Of a stretch of 52,741 bases of DNA, positions 22,911 through 34,785 are shown piece after piece. The notes below the pieces were generated by a model. It searched no databases. It was given only the letters and a program-made list of their open reading frames with translations, and had not been told where the DNA came from. Source of the DNA: Nemertoderma westbladi (lineage: Eukaryota > Xenacoelomorpha > Nemertodermatida > Nemertodermatidae); NCBI GenBank assembly GCA_032718475.1, contig JAUCBJ010005860.1:1-52741 (forward strand), written 5' to 3'. The position numbers and the translations under genes are program-made. Every line of letters begins with the position of its first letter. Position 1 is the first letter of the stretch.

Positions 22911-24127
22911 GTTAAGCTTATGTACCTCTTCTGAGGAAATAGTTTAACAGAATTGCTTGAATTTTTTATGGGAAATCATTTAGCGTGTGTCTCAAATCTG
23001 GAACCAAAATAAAAATAAAAAAAATCATTTTGGTCACCAGAAATTTTCAAAATAAATAATGTCATTTTTTTAAATTGAAAAATAGCACGTATATTTGGCC
23101 GTTTTTCGATTGACGACATCGCTAACATTTTAGTTAAAGGGGTTTTCCTGGTCGGTGATTCCAATTCTTGTGTCAAATATTCAAATGTAATGGCTTTGGT
23201 TAGTTGGTCTGTATATCTGTCGGTCTGTCCGCCAAAATGTAACAGACAGAGAGACAGCGGGATATACCATCTAATAATCCTCAAAACGGTAAACCAGACA
23301 TCAGAAATGGAATCCTAGACCAGGAAAACCCCTATAACAACAACTGTTGTGTATTACTTTCATCTGTATCACTTTTATAATTTTTGACTAACAGACAGAC
23401 AGGCCAAAAGACAGATAGACATGCATGCAGACAAAAATACAGACAATGTAGAATAAATGAAACATTAAAACTGACATTATAACAGCGCTTTAGAACCGAT
23501 ACATGGGATATAAGTTAATGATTTATTATTATTTTTATTATTATTAGAAATGAGATCACTAAACAGGAAAAATCCTCTAGCGAAAGTTGTACAATGCATG
23601 TGCTTCTTTAATTTTATCAGACAAGACCGACTGACAGGCAGACAGACAGCTATCTCGACTTGAGAGTTAAACTGACTCGAGAGTTAAAGATCTCTCTATG
23701 TTGTTTTCAGTTTTGAAATCGCCATTAAATTTTGATCCAGAATCCGGTAAAAAAATATATTTTATTAAATTGTCACATACACAAGCCCTTAATCCTTATG
23801 TTAGAGTATAACAATTAATAGAACTGACTATCTTTACAGAATAATTAACACTGTTTAATTTATATACATTTACATACGTTTAGTACCATAGGAACATAAG
23901 ATATTAGGTGTCGCAATATTATTAATATTCAATGTAACTGTTCTGTAACGTTATTATTATTTATAGAGTCGACCGCTAGGGGGCATTATAAACTCGTAAT
24001 GGCCAAGTGCAATTTAATATTTTTCTTTATCTATGCAATAATTTCTGTAAGTTTTTCCACAAAAATATATATTTATAACTAATAAGTTTAAAGCGTTAAA
24101 TAATTTATTAGCTCTGTGTCGGTGATC

Positions 24128-24318
24128 GCCCGTGTGAAAAATACCAAGTTTTCATTGGAATTTTATTGGAAGAATTCAATTTCTCTTCATTAAGTGTTTC
24201 ATAGCGCTTATTTATATGTTATATAAAATCAGTTACAGATACTAATTCGTTTATTGTTTTGGTTCGATTTAGCCATTCTGTTTTTTTTTAGAGAAAACAT
24301 GGTATTCTTCACATGGGC
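24128..24318. mobile_element. Small inverted-repeat element, GCCCATGTGAAGAATACC family
   Basis: It starts GCCCGTGTGAAAAATACC and ends GGTATTCTTCACATGGGC, which are inverted copies with two mismatches. The interior shares GTGTTTCATAGCGCT and the CGTTTATTGTTTTGGTT module with the copy at 34987. A degenerate second terminal copy lies at about 24351-24370. It is non-coding. Confidence 0.7.
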
Positions 24319-24860
24319 TAAACTATAGAGAGAAATACATACAGAAAAAATGTTGGTATACTTAACATGGACCTTGTTGATTGGAAAATACTGAAAATTA
24401 TATTTAAAACATTGTTTTTTAATTTTTAGAATTTGTGTCAATGTAACTATCTTCGTTCAAAATACGTCCGAAAATAATTTATGTATATCTACGATACTTT
24501 CAAAAGTTATATATATTTTCTTACATTTTGGATGAGTTTGTAATTATTGACTCACGGTTGTGCTACAATTAGGGCTACACTTCTAAAAAAAACTGTTGGT
24601 GGGGTTCTTTTGATGTGTCTAAATATGGACTAGATTAAAACTGAATTTTATATAATTAGCAGAAAAAAAAACAATATTATTTTGTGTTACATTGTAAAAA
24701 ATATGTTTATTATAGGCATATTCAATTATTAATCATATATTGTTGTGAATATATTTACTATTTAGTATACAATTTATTGTAAAACATTCTATCAATATAA
24801 TTTGATTATTTCAAGGGCGTGCGAGTGTGTAAAGGTTGGGTTGACAGACGTTGGGTGGGG

Positions 24861-25010
24861 GTGACTACAAAACAAAGACCAAAGACACAATTATAAAGAC
24901 CTGCATAATCTTGTAACATGTGTTAACTTTCGTTTATTGTTTTGGTTCCCCCAACACGCCTCTGTAACATGCTCCTTTCTAACCTGCTAACTTACTAACT
25001 AACAAATGAT
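24861..25010. mobile_element. Solo end of the GTGACTACAAAACAAAGACC foldback family
   Basis: It begins GTGACTACAAAACAAAGACC and continues through AAAGACCTGCATAATC, CGTTTATTGTTTTGGTTC and CCAACACGCCT. The order matches the left arm of the element at 52225-52719. I see no opposite arm here. Confidence 0.65.
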
Positions 25011-25819
25011 ATTTGAAATCCTTGCATTGCCAGCTTTGTAAAGATTGAAGAATAACTGCGGTGTACAGTAACTGGTGTAATATCGCAGGAGACACCTTTT
25101 TTCAAACGCTTGTAGCTAAAGAATGAAAGCAAAAATAAAAATTCTGGCTCACCCAGCAAGGAGGAGGGAGGTGAAACTATCTCTGTTTCAAATTTCATGC
25201 AATTTCATTACGATTTGTAGAAAAATTAGGGGGGGGTGGGCATGTACCTGTAACGACACTATATTCCTGGACATGGTGTAACCAGTTTGGTTGATAACCT
25301 AACCAACAAAGAAAACACAACCGAACGCTATTGCTTCTGTTTAATTTTCTTCATAGTTATCTTTCACGGCTTTCTCTAAGTCAAATTTTTGCAAAACTTA
25401 ATAATTTAAATGAACTATTTTTTATGAAAATAATTTTGTAATATTTATGTAATTGTTAAATAATGTATTTTTATAAAAAAATATAATGAATTGAAGTCCA
25501 GTATATATTACTGGACTTCTTTTGCAAAATCTACCATACAAACATGTATAATTAATCACAAAGAAAATGCGGAGTAACCAAGGCGATATTACCGATCATC
25601 GGAAGTTATTCAATGGGAACCAATTAAATATTTTTATTTTGTTCTTTAATGTTGTTTATATCTAATAGCTACCGCACAGAGTAGCTGCAAGGTAAAGGAA
25701 GGTAATATACATACTATTATAGGCGACCATCGATTATTTACATGTATATTTAATAAAATAAGAATTTCTTAGAATGCTAACAAACAGTGATAATAGCTAA
25801 TGTATAGTTTAATGAGAAC

Positions 25820-26947
25820 ATGGCAGCAACTCAGACAATATGTATGGACAACGGCTCGGGTTTAACTAAAGTCGGATTCGCAGGAGAAGATGCCCCGCGT
25901 TCCATATTCCCCTCATTGGTGGGGCAAGTTCGACATGATTCGGCCATGGTGGAGGCGGAGGCCGGTGCTGTGTATGTGGGGGCCGAGGCCCAGGCTAAAC
26001 GTGGACTTCTGACCCTCAATTACCCAATAGAGCACGGGGTAGTCACTGATTGGTCCGACATGGAGGCCATCTGGTACCACAGTTTCTACAACGAGTTGCG
26101 AATTGCCCCCGAGAATTACGCCATCTTTCTGACAGAGCCGCCCCTCAACCCCAAAGCGAACCGCGAGAAAATGGCCGAGATTATGTTCGAGACATACAAC
26201 GTGGTGGGATTATACGTTGGTATCCAGGCCGTGATGGCGTTGTACGCGTGTGGGCGCACCACCGGCATGGTGGTAGACTGCGGGGATGGGGTCACTCATA
26301 TGGTGCCGATCTACGACGGTTACGCTTTACCGCACGCGGTGAAACGCATCGATTTAGCTGGTCGCGATCTCACCGAATACCTCATGAAGATGTTCAGAGA
26401 ACGCGGTTACACATTCGTTACCACAGCCGAAAGGGAAGTTGTCAGAGACATTAAAGAAAAGTTGTGTTTCTTGTCGTTGAATTTTGATGATGATATGTTG
26501 TATTCATCAGCGAATCCGCGTGCCTTCTCGCAAAGTTATCAACTTCCAGATGGAAATATAATAGAGATGGGAGCCGAAAGGTTTCGTGTTCCAGAATCCC
26601 TATTGCAACCTTCTTTGGTCGGGATGGAATCAAAGGGGATTCACGCTATTTGTAAATCATCTATAGTAAAATGCGATATCGATTTACGTAGGAAACTCTA
26701 TGAGAATATCGTTCTGTCCGGGGGAACCTCGTTGCTCGCAAACTTCGAGGATCGTTTGCGCAATGAGATCGCCGGGTTGGCGCCGCCCGGTGTAACTGTG
26801 GGTCTGATCGCCCCTCCCGGTAGAAAGTATTCGGTTTGGGTCGGGGCATCCGTACTCGCGTCGCTGTCCACGTTCTACACGATGTGGATGACGAGAGAAG
26901 ATTACCAGGAATCCGGGGTTGCTATTATACATAAGAAATGCCGATGA
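25820..26947 (+). CDS. Divergent actin, single exon, 375 aa
   Basis: Full-length actin with exactly the canonical 375 residues and no intron. Nucleotide-site motifs are intact: DNGSG near residue 11, [10 protein letters not shown] (usual DSGDG, so S155 is Cys), and VLSGGTS near residue 300. The PPGRKYSVW lysine is also intact. The methylated histidine (NYPIEHG) and the catalytic glutamine (GIQAV) remain. The most altered region is the DNase-binding loop ([17 protein letters not shown]), which contacts the next subunit in a filament; usual residues such as K50 are replaced. The plug ([11 protein letters not shown]) and C-terminus (KKCR instead of KCF) also differ. It is clearly an actin rather than an Arp, but not a standard cytoplasmic or muscle isoform. 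An open frame with conserved core argues for function. Loss of introns suggests a retrogene; testis- or lineage-specific expression is a guess. Confidence 0.93.
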   Translation: MAATQTICMDNGSGLTKVGFAGEDAPRSIFPSLVGQVRHDSAMVEAEAGAVYVGAEAQAKRGLLTLNYPIEHGVVTDWSDMEAIWYHSFYNELRIAPENYAIFLTEPPLNPKANREKMAEIMFETYNVVGLYVGIQAVMALYACGRTTGMVVDCGDGVTHMVPIYDGYALPHAVKRIDLAGRDLTEYLMKMFRERGYTFVTTAEREVVRDIKEKLCFLSLNFDDDMLYSSANPRAFSQSYQLPDGNIIEMGAERFRVPESLLQPSLVGMESKGIHAICKSSIVKCDIDLRRKLYENIVLSGGTSLLANFEDRLRNEIAGLAPPGVTVGLIAPPGRKYSVWVGASVLASLSTFYTMWMTREDYQESGVAIIHKKCR

Positions 26948-27281
26948 TATAATTCATTTTTCTAACTATAATAATTAAATTATTAATGTAATGTTATTTA
27001 TTCTATTAAAATTGCCTCCAATAGGGACATATTCAATTATTTAACAAAGTCGCACATTTATGGTTTGAGTTTGGTTTATTTCCAGGCCCTGGACAGACAG
27101 GCGGTTAATGGCAGACCACGGAAGGTTGAAAGAAAGCATCAATATTATCAATACTCCATTCCATAGACTATTGGGGATTTAACCAAATCAATAAGGCCCG
27201 TGCTCCACTGGCAACACATGAGTCGTATGTCAAGTCGTTTTCAGATTTTGTCTGAGTCCGTATGTCAAAAGTATAGCTCCC

Positions 27282-27586
27282 GTGCTCCACTGGTAAGTCA
27301 TTAGTCTTTTCTTTAAAAATATGAGATGCGTCTCACATTTAATGGATCACTGAACATTGAATTGCTTGCTGCTATCCAAAGTAACCAATCACAGGTCTCT
27401 TGCCAGAAAGAACCCATGGCATGGGTCGTATGTCAAAGATGAAACATGGGACATAATCGCTTTCGACCCATGCATCGGTCGTAACAATGACATACCGATA
27501 CCAGTGGAGCCGCTCCCATTGACACCAATGTGTTCCATAATTTATTATTTCGACTTTTTGACAGATATGACTTACCAGTGGCGCAC
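27282..27586. mobile_element. Small transposon-like element with 20-bp terminal inverted repeats
   Basis: GTGCTCCACTGGTAAGTCAT (27282-27301) is matched by ATGACTTACCAGTGGCGCAC (27567-27586), inverted with one mismatch. The interior repeats a CATGGGTCGTATGTCAAAG motif resembling 27228-27237. No transposase is encoded. Confidence 0.6.
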
Positions 27587-28079
27587 CGCGCACGTGCCTA
27601 AACATGATAAATTAACAACAGCTACATTTTATTAGATTGATTGACTAATAATTGTATTCAGAAATTTATCGTAGTGAGAAGTTGTACTGTAGTAATGGTG
27701 GTGAATACTTGGCCGACAGTTACAGAGTAGCGGGATGTTTTAAGCACAACAATAAACCAGTAGTGCCATGAGCACTGGTTATAGTTAATAAAATGCAACA
27801 TGTTCATAATTTGAAAAATATCTACAAAAGTCATTTCACATCTAGGCGATTTGTTAGGTTAACTTTATCTTTGATCCCAGGCCCTTGTTGTTACTCTATC
27901 TTAATCTACAAGTTGGCGGGCCCCATTAGGCGTTAACAGTTTGAGGCAGTTGAATTACATCTAAAACATAAATAGTGGACCCCAACCTCATGAGTATGCG
28001 TGTCACCGTTAGTGGGGCCTAATTATCCAATGGCAAACATTAGTAGATAGGCCAGGTTATAGTCGTGGCCAGCACAACT

Positions 28080-28460
28080 AATCAACCGTGTCAGTGGCTA
28101 TGCAAGTCCCAATCACAGGGGTTGATCCGTAACCCAGACTCGCTGGCGCCAGGGCCCTCTCCTGCCACAATAGACCCATTCATAGCTACTCCACTTCACG
28201 AATTGAAACTCGTAATCTGTCATACAGGCAAAGCCTTTGGCTCAATTGGGCGCAAATGGCTTTAATAGCCATGAACAATCAACCGGTTGGTATAATTACC
28301 ATTGAATACGGGCAAACAAGCTTTCACACCTGGGGGACAATCTGGGTGTTGGTTAACTCTAAGAGTTCCATCATTGAATCGGCCAGACTCAGTGGCGCCA
28401 GTCGCCGCCTACTCAAATTATCAAATAAGGATCAATCACAACCACCAAGTAAGTTAGTCG
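28080..28460 (-). repeat. TGGCGCCA-family dispersed repeat, copy 1
   Basis: Read on the minus strand it contains TGGCGCCACTGAGTCTGGCC (28381-28400), GGTGTGAA (28323-28330) and TGGCGCCAGCGAGTCTGG (28134-28151). The stretch after GGTGTGAA (GCTTGTTTGCCCGTATTCAA) closely matches the copy near 51440. Outer ends are not defined. Confidence 0.6.
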
Positions 28461-29491
28461 TATCTCGAAAGGGGATCCACCAGTGACATTGTGAATGTCA
28501 TGCTTGTCTTATCATGGGATTCTTAACGTCTTTTATGATGTCTCCATAGGGGATCAAGATCATTGGTCCACCCGAGAAGACGTTATGTGGTGTATACCGT
28601 TACCGTTTGGAAAAACAAAGACTGGTAGTCTATATCTGTAATCTGCAGGCCTTGTCCCCGTGCCTTCCTTCTTGAAACCTTTTCTTGAACATTAGGATCG
28701 TCAGCAAATGTTTCATTGTTTGGTGAAAAAGGTGACTTCTTGGTATGACGCTTATCATAAATCCCCTTCTTAATTCATATTTTTCTATACCGTGTGTGTC
28801 TGTGTAATTAATATGTGCACAATTAACCCGACGTCCCCTCACCTGCATTTAGTAGTTCGCATTCGTATCCAGGAAAGAAACATACCCTACGTCGTAGCCA
28901 ATCGCTGCATTACAAATTGAACTAAAGCAGGGCGTGGCATTACTATGGGCTGGAATATCGGGAAGAATTATTCTAAATGTATAATTCCGCCGTTCAGTGC
29001 CTCAGTTGAATCGACATTAACGTTTAACAGATTTATGTATTCCGAGTTCGAAAAAAAATACATGCTGAAGATGCGGGGGCAGCTTTGCATCTCTTAATTG
29101 TGCAACAATAGACGAATCAGCAACTCTAGTTGTGGAGTTGAAATGCAAACATAACTTGTGCAGTCAAGACAACTTAGACAACTATTTGCACTCAGGGAGG
29201 GCATCAATAATAATTTGACATTGATTGAATATTCTGTTTTTAGTTTATTTTGTTCAATCGAATGTTCAGTTGAATGTTGTAAATGTAAGCCAGCATCTCA
29301 AATTTACTAAGTTAGGTATAAGCTGAGACCTCGCCATTCAGACGAGTGGACGAGTCGTAAAATTAATTCGATATTTTATTAATTAATATTGATCTATTAT
29401 TTGAAAACTATTATTGTTCGTATAATTATTTTTAAGCTATTTGTAGAAAGTTTTTTGATTAGATTTTTTAAAATTATATCTAATACTGATT

Positions 29492-30634
29492 ATGTGGTAC
29501 GATATCGGAGCTCTGTTGTTTAACCAACTCATTCGATGTCTCGATTCCTGCCGATATTGGCTATCATTCAAGAGGATTTCCTCTCAATGTTTCTCAGCGT
29601 TTGTGGGAGTTCCGGCAGCAATACTTATGGCTTCCTGCGGCATCATCCCATTAATTACCACAAATATTATATGCCACTTAATTATCGGTCGAACTTTCAT
29701 TAAATATGAATTCCGACACCAACGAACAGATTTTCTACTTTTCGTCGGGTTATTTACGTACATATGGGCCTTACTATTCTTTATATTTCACATTGCGCCG
29801 CTGGGTGGACTCAGTAACTTCGCCATGGTGTCGCAGACTTGTCTGTTTGCGCTGACGCTGATGTCTGTACTGGTAACTAAGGTGCGGAACCCGGGGGTCT
29901 TGCGAGAGTCGCTCGCCCCTATCGGAGGACCACATACAGCAGTCCCGGCCAGTCTATACTGGGGAACCAACGGACCCTACCTGGGAAGTTACTCCATGTT
30001 GGACCACCACCACCACTCCACTAGTACCAGCACCGCATTGACTCCGGTGACTCCCCGAGCCGTGCCGGTGCGTCGACCCGACTCCATGGCTTGGTGCGGC
30101 TGCTGCGCGATGTGGGTGCCGCCACGATCAGCTCACTGCCGCGTCTGCAACCACTGCGTGCGACGGCTGGACCACCACAGTGCGTGGTTGGACTGTTGCG
30201 TCGGAATAAACAATCAACGTTTCTTTCTACTCAGTTTGTTGATCTTCGTTGTTTCTACCTGGTGGCGCCTTGCAGTCTCTTTCCCTTTACTCTGTGAGCC
30301 CAGTTGTCTGGCCGCCACATACGAGCCACTGACTTGCGCCAGTCTAGCTATCTGCGCATTTACCGGCTTTACAAACTCCACATTTACATTGATTTTACTG
30401 AAGCAAATAGTTTTCGTCTCCCGGAACATGTTGTGCGCAGAACTTATTGGCCTATTGAAGCAGGCACGAGTCCCTATTTTGTACGGACGTCTAGCAACAC
30501 TCCGGGTTTACGGGGGTGCCGCTAGGAAATACTCGAAATCCTGGAATCGGGGAGTTCTACTAAACTGGGCCGAGTTTATGAGGCCGGAGAAATACGAGGA
30601 TGGATATATAAACAACGTATATGAATCCGTCTAG
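29492..30634 (+). CDS. ZDHHC23: ZDHHC23-like protein with DHHS in place of DHHC, single exon, 380 aa
   Basis: This is a DHHC-family S-acyltransferase relative. The zinc-binding cysteine-rich domain is present (WCGCCAMWVPPRSAHCRVC, then CVRRLDHHSAWLDCCVG). The active-site cysteine that carries the acyl group is Ser230, codon AGT at 30179-30181, one base from TGT. Hydrophobic segments lie at about residues 36-60, 88-110 and 115-130 before the domain, and 245-265 and 285-305 after it. This fits a Golgi or plasma-membrane multi-pass protein. Closest resemblance from memory is ZDHHC23, including the post-domain GINNQRFFLLSLLIF and the tail NRGVLLNWAEF. The N-terminal cysteine-rich part of ZDHHC23 is missing and there are no introns, so it may be a retrocopy. 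Zinc ligands and frame are intact, favouring a pseudoenzyme over decay. Acyl transfer by the usual mechanism is not expected. Confidence 0.85.
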   Translation: MWYDIGALLFNQLIRCLDSCRYWLSFKRISSQCFSAFVGVPAAILMASCGIIPLITTNIICHLIIGRTFIKYEFRHQRTDFLLFVGLFTYIWALLFFIFHIAPLGGLSNFAMVSQTCLFALTLMSVLVTKVRNPGVLRESLAPIGGPHTAVPASLYWGTNGPYLGSYSMLDHHHHSTSTSTALTPVTPRAVPVRRPDSMAWCGCCAMWVPPRSAHCRVCNHCVRRLDHHSAWLDCCVGINNQRFFLLSLLIFVVSTWWRLAVSFPLLCEPSCLAATYEPLTCASLAICAFTGFTNSTFTLILLKQIVFVSRNMLCAELIGLLKQARVPILYGRLATLRVYGGAARKYSKSWNRGVLLNWAEFMRPEKYEDGYINNVYESV

Positions 30635-31380
30635 AACTCAGTGATAATACAGTGCAATGAGTGGGCGTGCTTTCTATGTTACACATTGAATTTAATAGAT
30701 GCAGTGATATAGAAATAGTAGGAAATAATGTTTACAGTGGTAGAGATTGAAGATTCACGGTGGCACATTTTTTGTGAACGTTTTTACATTGTTGTATTTG
30801 CATTGTACAGTAGGTTGTAGCACATGTTACAATACACGAAGTGGGGCCTTCGCGCTGCACGTGACTTAAATTTAATTTAAGTACTAATTCGAAAGTATTA
30901 CTGTATTAGCAAATTTTAAGCAGATTTCGCCTAATCACTTTTTACCTCTTTCATTTCTATTCAGACATTTCTGACTCTAGCGGTATAGTGAGAACTGAAG
31001 ATGGATTAGGGTCTCCAGCCCCACAAAGACACAGCCTATGGATGAATAGTACATACGTACATCGGCCAAGTTTCATCTTGAATAACGGATACCGAAATGA
31101 GAGACGGATCTCACTTTCAGAAATTTCGTCGTATAGCGGCAGACCGATTAAATCTCCCCCCCCCCCCACAAAGACGCAGCATGTGGTCCAGAATATATGG
31201 CAAGATTCAGCTTAAACTGATTAAAATCAATGAGACGGGAGGAATCTATTCACTCTCAGGCATAAAGTAGTCCTATAGCGGGTGACTGTTGAACTGATTT
31301 TCAACAAAACAAATTTTCAACTTGGCAGCTTTAAATTCGACAAAGTTATAAGCATGTCAATATCATAACGACGACAACGA

Positions 31381-32325
31381 TTTCACTTTCAGACATTTGG
31401 CCCTCTAGCGGCAGACTGGAGAACTGCAGATGGATTCGCCTCCTTTGAAAGTCACAGCTAATGGTCTAATACATATCTGCCAAGTTTCAGCTTAAACGGA
31501 TTAAAAGCAAAGAAATGGGAGGGCATTTAATGTTTAGACATGTGGCCCTCTAGCGGGAGACCATTGCACTGATGGTGTCTGAAAGTCTCTCAAAAATCTC
31601 AACTTTAGCTCATATTGATACCTACAAATTTTCAACTTGGCAGCTTTAAATCCGACAAAGTTATTAGCATGTCAAAATCGTAACGACGACAACGATTTCA
31701 CTTTCAGACCTTTGGCCCTCTAGCGGCAGACTGGAGAACTGCAGATGGATTCGCCTCCTTTGAAAGTCACAGCTAATGGTCTAATACATATCTGCCAAGT
31801 TTCAGCTTAAACGGATTAAAAGCAAAGAAATGGGAGGGCATTTAATGTTTAGACATGTGGCCCTCTAGCGGGAGACCATTGCACTGATGGTGTCTGAAAG
31901 TCTCTCAAAAATCTCAACTTTAGCTCATATTGATACCTACAAATTTTCAACTTGGCAGCTTTAAATCCGACAAAGTTATTAGCATGTCAAAATCGTAACG
32001 ACGACAACGATTTCACTTTCAGACCTTTGGCCCTCTAGCGGCAGACTGGAGAACTGCAGATGGATTCGCCTCCTTTGAAAGTCACAGCTAATGGTCTAAT
32101 ACATATCTGCCAAGTTTCAGCTTAAACGGATTAAATGCAAAGAAATGGGAGGGCATTTAATGTTTAGACATGTGGCCCTCTAGCGGGAGACCATTGCACT
32201 GATGGTGTCTGAAAGTCTCTCAAAAATCTCAACTTTTGCTCATATTGATACCTACAAATTTTCAACTTGGCAGCTTTAAATCCGACAAAGTTGTTAGCAT
32301 GTCAAAATCGTAACGACGACGACGA
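31381..32325 (+). repeat. 315-bp tandem repeat, three copies, with CTCF-like cores
   Basis: The anchor TTTCACTTTCAGAC occurs at 31381, 31696 and 32011, exactly 315 bp apart. Copies two and three are almost identical. Each unit contains two related half-blocks centred on GGCCCTCTAGCGGCAG and GGCCCTCTAGCGGGAG. The third copy runs into an ACG microsatellite. Confidence 0.95.
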
Positions 32326-32383
32326 CGACAACGACGACGACGACGATGACGACGACAACGACGACGACGACGACGACGACAAC
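32312..32383 (+). repeat. ACG/ACA trinucleotide microsatellite
   Basis: About 24 units of ACG with a few ACA and ATG variants. It has expanded from the AACGACGACAACG sequence present at the junction of every 315-bp unit. Confidence 0.95.
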
Positions 32384-34565
32384 TATTTGCATAAATTGAC
32401 CCACCCCCTAACAGTGTCAATTCGCTAAGGCTCCGCCAACTTCGTGGCTCGCCCCACATAGCTACACTCTGACTACGGTGGCTTGGTAATATTATATTAA
32501 AGAGGTTAGTTAGTTAGAGTGTTACACAAAAATGTCTTGATTTGATGCCACGTTATTTTGTTATTGGTGGGGTGTACAGTACAACTTGTGTAAAACTTGT
32601 CTCTTGTGTTTACTTCTTTAGTTTAATCCAATGTAATGTTTAATTGTTTAATGTTATGTTTAATCCAAATGGTAGTCATTCCTGTGAATTTGATAATTTT
32701 CTCATTTCACTGAATGGTTACGCAGTGGTTGATATTGCAGTTAATTGTAACAGTCATAGAAGACCCTGCAGCAAAAACTATTGATATAGGAACTTGACTA
32801 AGTGTCTTCTCACCTCCATCAGTTATCTATATTGTTAACCCATTCTATTCGCCACAACTTGAATCATCACGTGAACAATCCACTACTTGACATGACATCT
32901 GAGTTAAATTCGTGGAAACTAGTGAAAAAAAGTATTACGTTCGTGTTTATTTTAGCGACAGAAAGTCGCTAAATTTTGGTGTTATAGAGTGCTGCCCTCT
33001 TGTATTAATTGTCCGGCCTGATGAACCGTGGACTTAGAAGGCATCGAGTTCGATGTCCGTTCCTTATCGTATTTTTTGGGAAAAGGAATATATTTTGATT
33101 TCATATTGTATTTGTTTGCTCTAATTGGAACTTTGAGGTAGATTCTCTCAACAACTCATTTTATATGTGGATGTGGGATCCGGATATCGTAACCTGCTCA
33201 TTTCCCTTACCGCCTAGCAAATACGCCGGTTTACACGGCAACTTTGCTCAGCCACCAGCAACTTCATTTTGAACTTGTTCGCAGTTAAACCTGGCAATTA
33301 TTTTCACAGCAACTTCGTGTTTACACGGGAAGTGCCACGACCGGCCTTGAGAAATGGGAACAACATTTACAATATATATTTTAGTAACTCATTAAATTAT
33401 TCAAGATCTTCTGGTCTCTAGTATTGCGTTTTAAACTCGTTGGTCGTCTAGGCAGAGAAGTAATAATGACAGATAGGAGGAATCCCTGAAATGGAAAGTT
33501 ATCGACTCTCCTAACCTCACTGCCGCTGCGCGCCCGGTCAATAAAATACCTCGAGCAAAGTGATATAAAACATTTTCAAGCCAAAGGCATTTCCAAATCG
33601 CCTTTCATCGTATCTGGAATATTTATTGAAACAAAATAAAACTGTGATGATTAATTAAACTCCTTAGAATTCCAGAACATAAAATGAAAGCCGACGAAAT
33701 TACCCCTATATTCAGGGATCATTAACGGATCGTTAACGGATCATTGTTGGGGTCCACGAAGATTCTGCGTCGAAGAAATAATGGTTTCATAAATGTCAAG
33801 GATAATTATAGAAGATTATAACTAGTGAATGATTAAAGACTGCTTCTTTTCTTCAATTAGTTGTAGGTATTTCTTTATTTTGGACGCGATGGGATCTAAA
33901 GTCACCCAATAGTGCGTGAATACTGCTCAGCTCAGCTCAACCAAAAATTCGAACGAATTACCTAATAGGTAGGCCTACTTCTTAACGATTAAATGGTAAT
34001 AAAAATCGCCACAACGTTAGAATAACGTCCCACTGTCACCTGTCCCATTCCCTTAACAAATGGATAATAATTTGTCTTTGAGAAGAGAAATTAATCACCG
34101 AAATGGGACTTTCAAATACATTTCTACTGTAGTAATACCGTAAATGCTTGAACTACAATTTCCCATTCGTAATGTTTTATACACTTAGCAAAGGGTATGG
34201 GGTATGGCGTATGGGTGGAAAGGATCCAAATCTGTCGTAATTTTAGGTTTGTGTATGATGTTGATTTTCTTTTAATTTTGGTCTGGCCCTGGAGACGGGC
34301 ATGCAGGGCCGGATTTAACCATTATATTTGAGCCTTAACGGGATGTGAACATTATAAACTTTTTAAAGAAGGATTCTTATCTTATTATCTTTTAAACACC
34401 CATTGTTATCTTTAGAAATTAAAATTTAAGAAGGTGCGAGGAAAATTATTATTTAAATATTGGCATTGACCATAAAACTGTCCCTAAAAAATTAACGGAG
34501 GTGTTCCTCCATATGGGTTTTCTTTAATTTGCATGTCCCCAATGTAGTTGAAAATGCATAGCAAG

Positions 34566-34785
34566 GTGTGTAAACGCTACGCCGACGGCCGACAGCCGAG
34601 AACCAAAGCCGACAACCCTTTAAAACGCGAATTAAAGCTAATTATACATTGGGGGAAAGGAACAGAGTTGAAGGTTATTCGAACCAAAACAATAAACGAG
34701 AGTGATGAATACAGGTTACAGCTCCATATTTGTCATTGTCGGCAGTGGTTGTCGACTGTCAGCTGTCGGCGTAGCGTTTACACCC
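34566..34785. mobile_element. 220-bp non-autonomous DNA transposon with target duplication
   Basis: Ends are GTGTGTAAACGCTACGCCGA and its inverted counterpart CGGCGTAGCGTTTACACCC. Flanks are direct repeats of CATAGCAAG (34557-34565 and 34786-34794). An 8-9-bp duplication suggests the hAT superfamily. The interior carries the dispersed CGTTTATTGTTTTGGTT module in reverse. Confidence 0.75.

Larger units (their letters stand above)
22278..25819. other. AT-rich intergenic region with small repeats
   Basis: No gene is supported. Beyond the poly(A) signal it contains a 33-bp triplication, one inverted-repeat transposon (24128-24318) and one end of the foldback family found at the right edge of the window (24861-25010). 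A CTCF-like core (CCGCTAGGGGGCA) is at about 23970. Weak TATA-like sequence (TATATTTAATAAAA) at about 25745 could serve the actin gene. Confidence 0.5.
26948..29491. other. Intergenic region between actin and the ZDHHC23-like gene
   Basis: No gene is supported; short frames are chance or lie within repeats. ATTAAA at about 26974 may serve as the actin poly(A) signal. The region contains an inverted-repeat element (27282-27586), a related fragment at about 27198-27240, and a minus-strand copy of the TGGCGCCA repeat family (about 28080-28460). Confidence 0.5.
30635..34556. other. Intergenic region with the 315-bp tandem array
   Basis: No gene is supported. A diverged relative of the array unit lies upstream at about 30955-31260, with a C-run at 31157-31166. 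After the array and an ACG microsatellite comes unremarkable AT-rich sequence. A small hairpin (TAGCGAC-agaaa-GTCGCTA) is at about 32953-32971. Confidence 0.5.

Noticed and set aside
27357-27635. 92-codon frame in the intergenic region
   Set aside because: It lies almost wholly within an inverted-repeat transposon and resembles no protein.
33010-33060. tRNA or tRNA-derived SINE (GGCCTGATGAACCGTGG then GAGTTCGATGTCC)
   Set aside because: The A- and B-box likeness is loose, no cloverleaf can be drawn and no second copy is seen.
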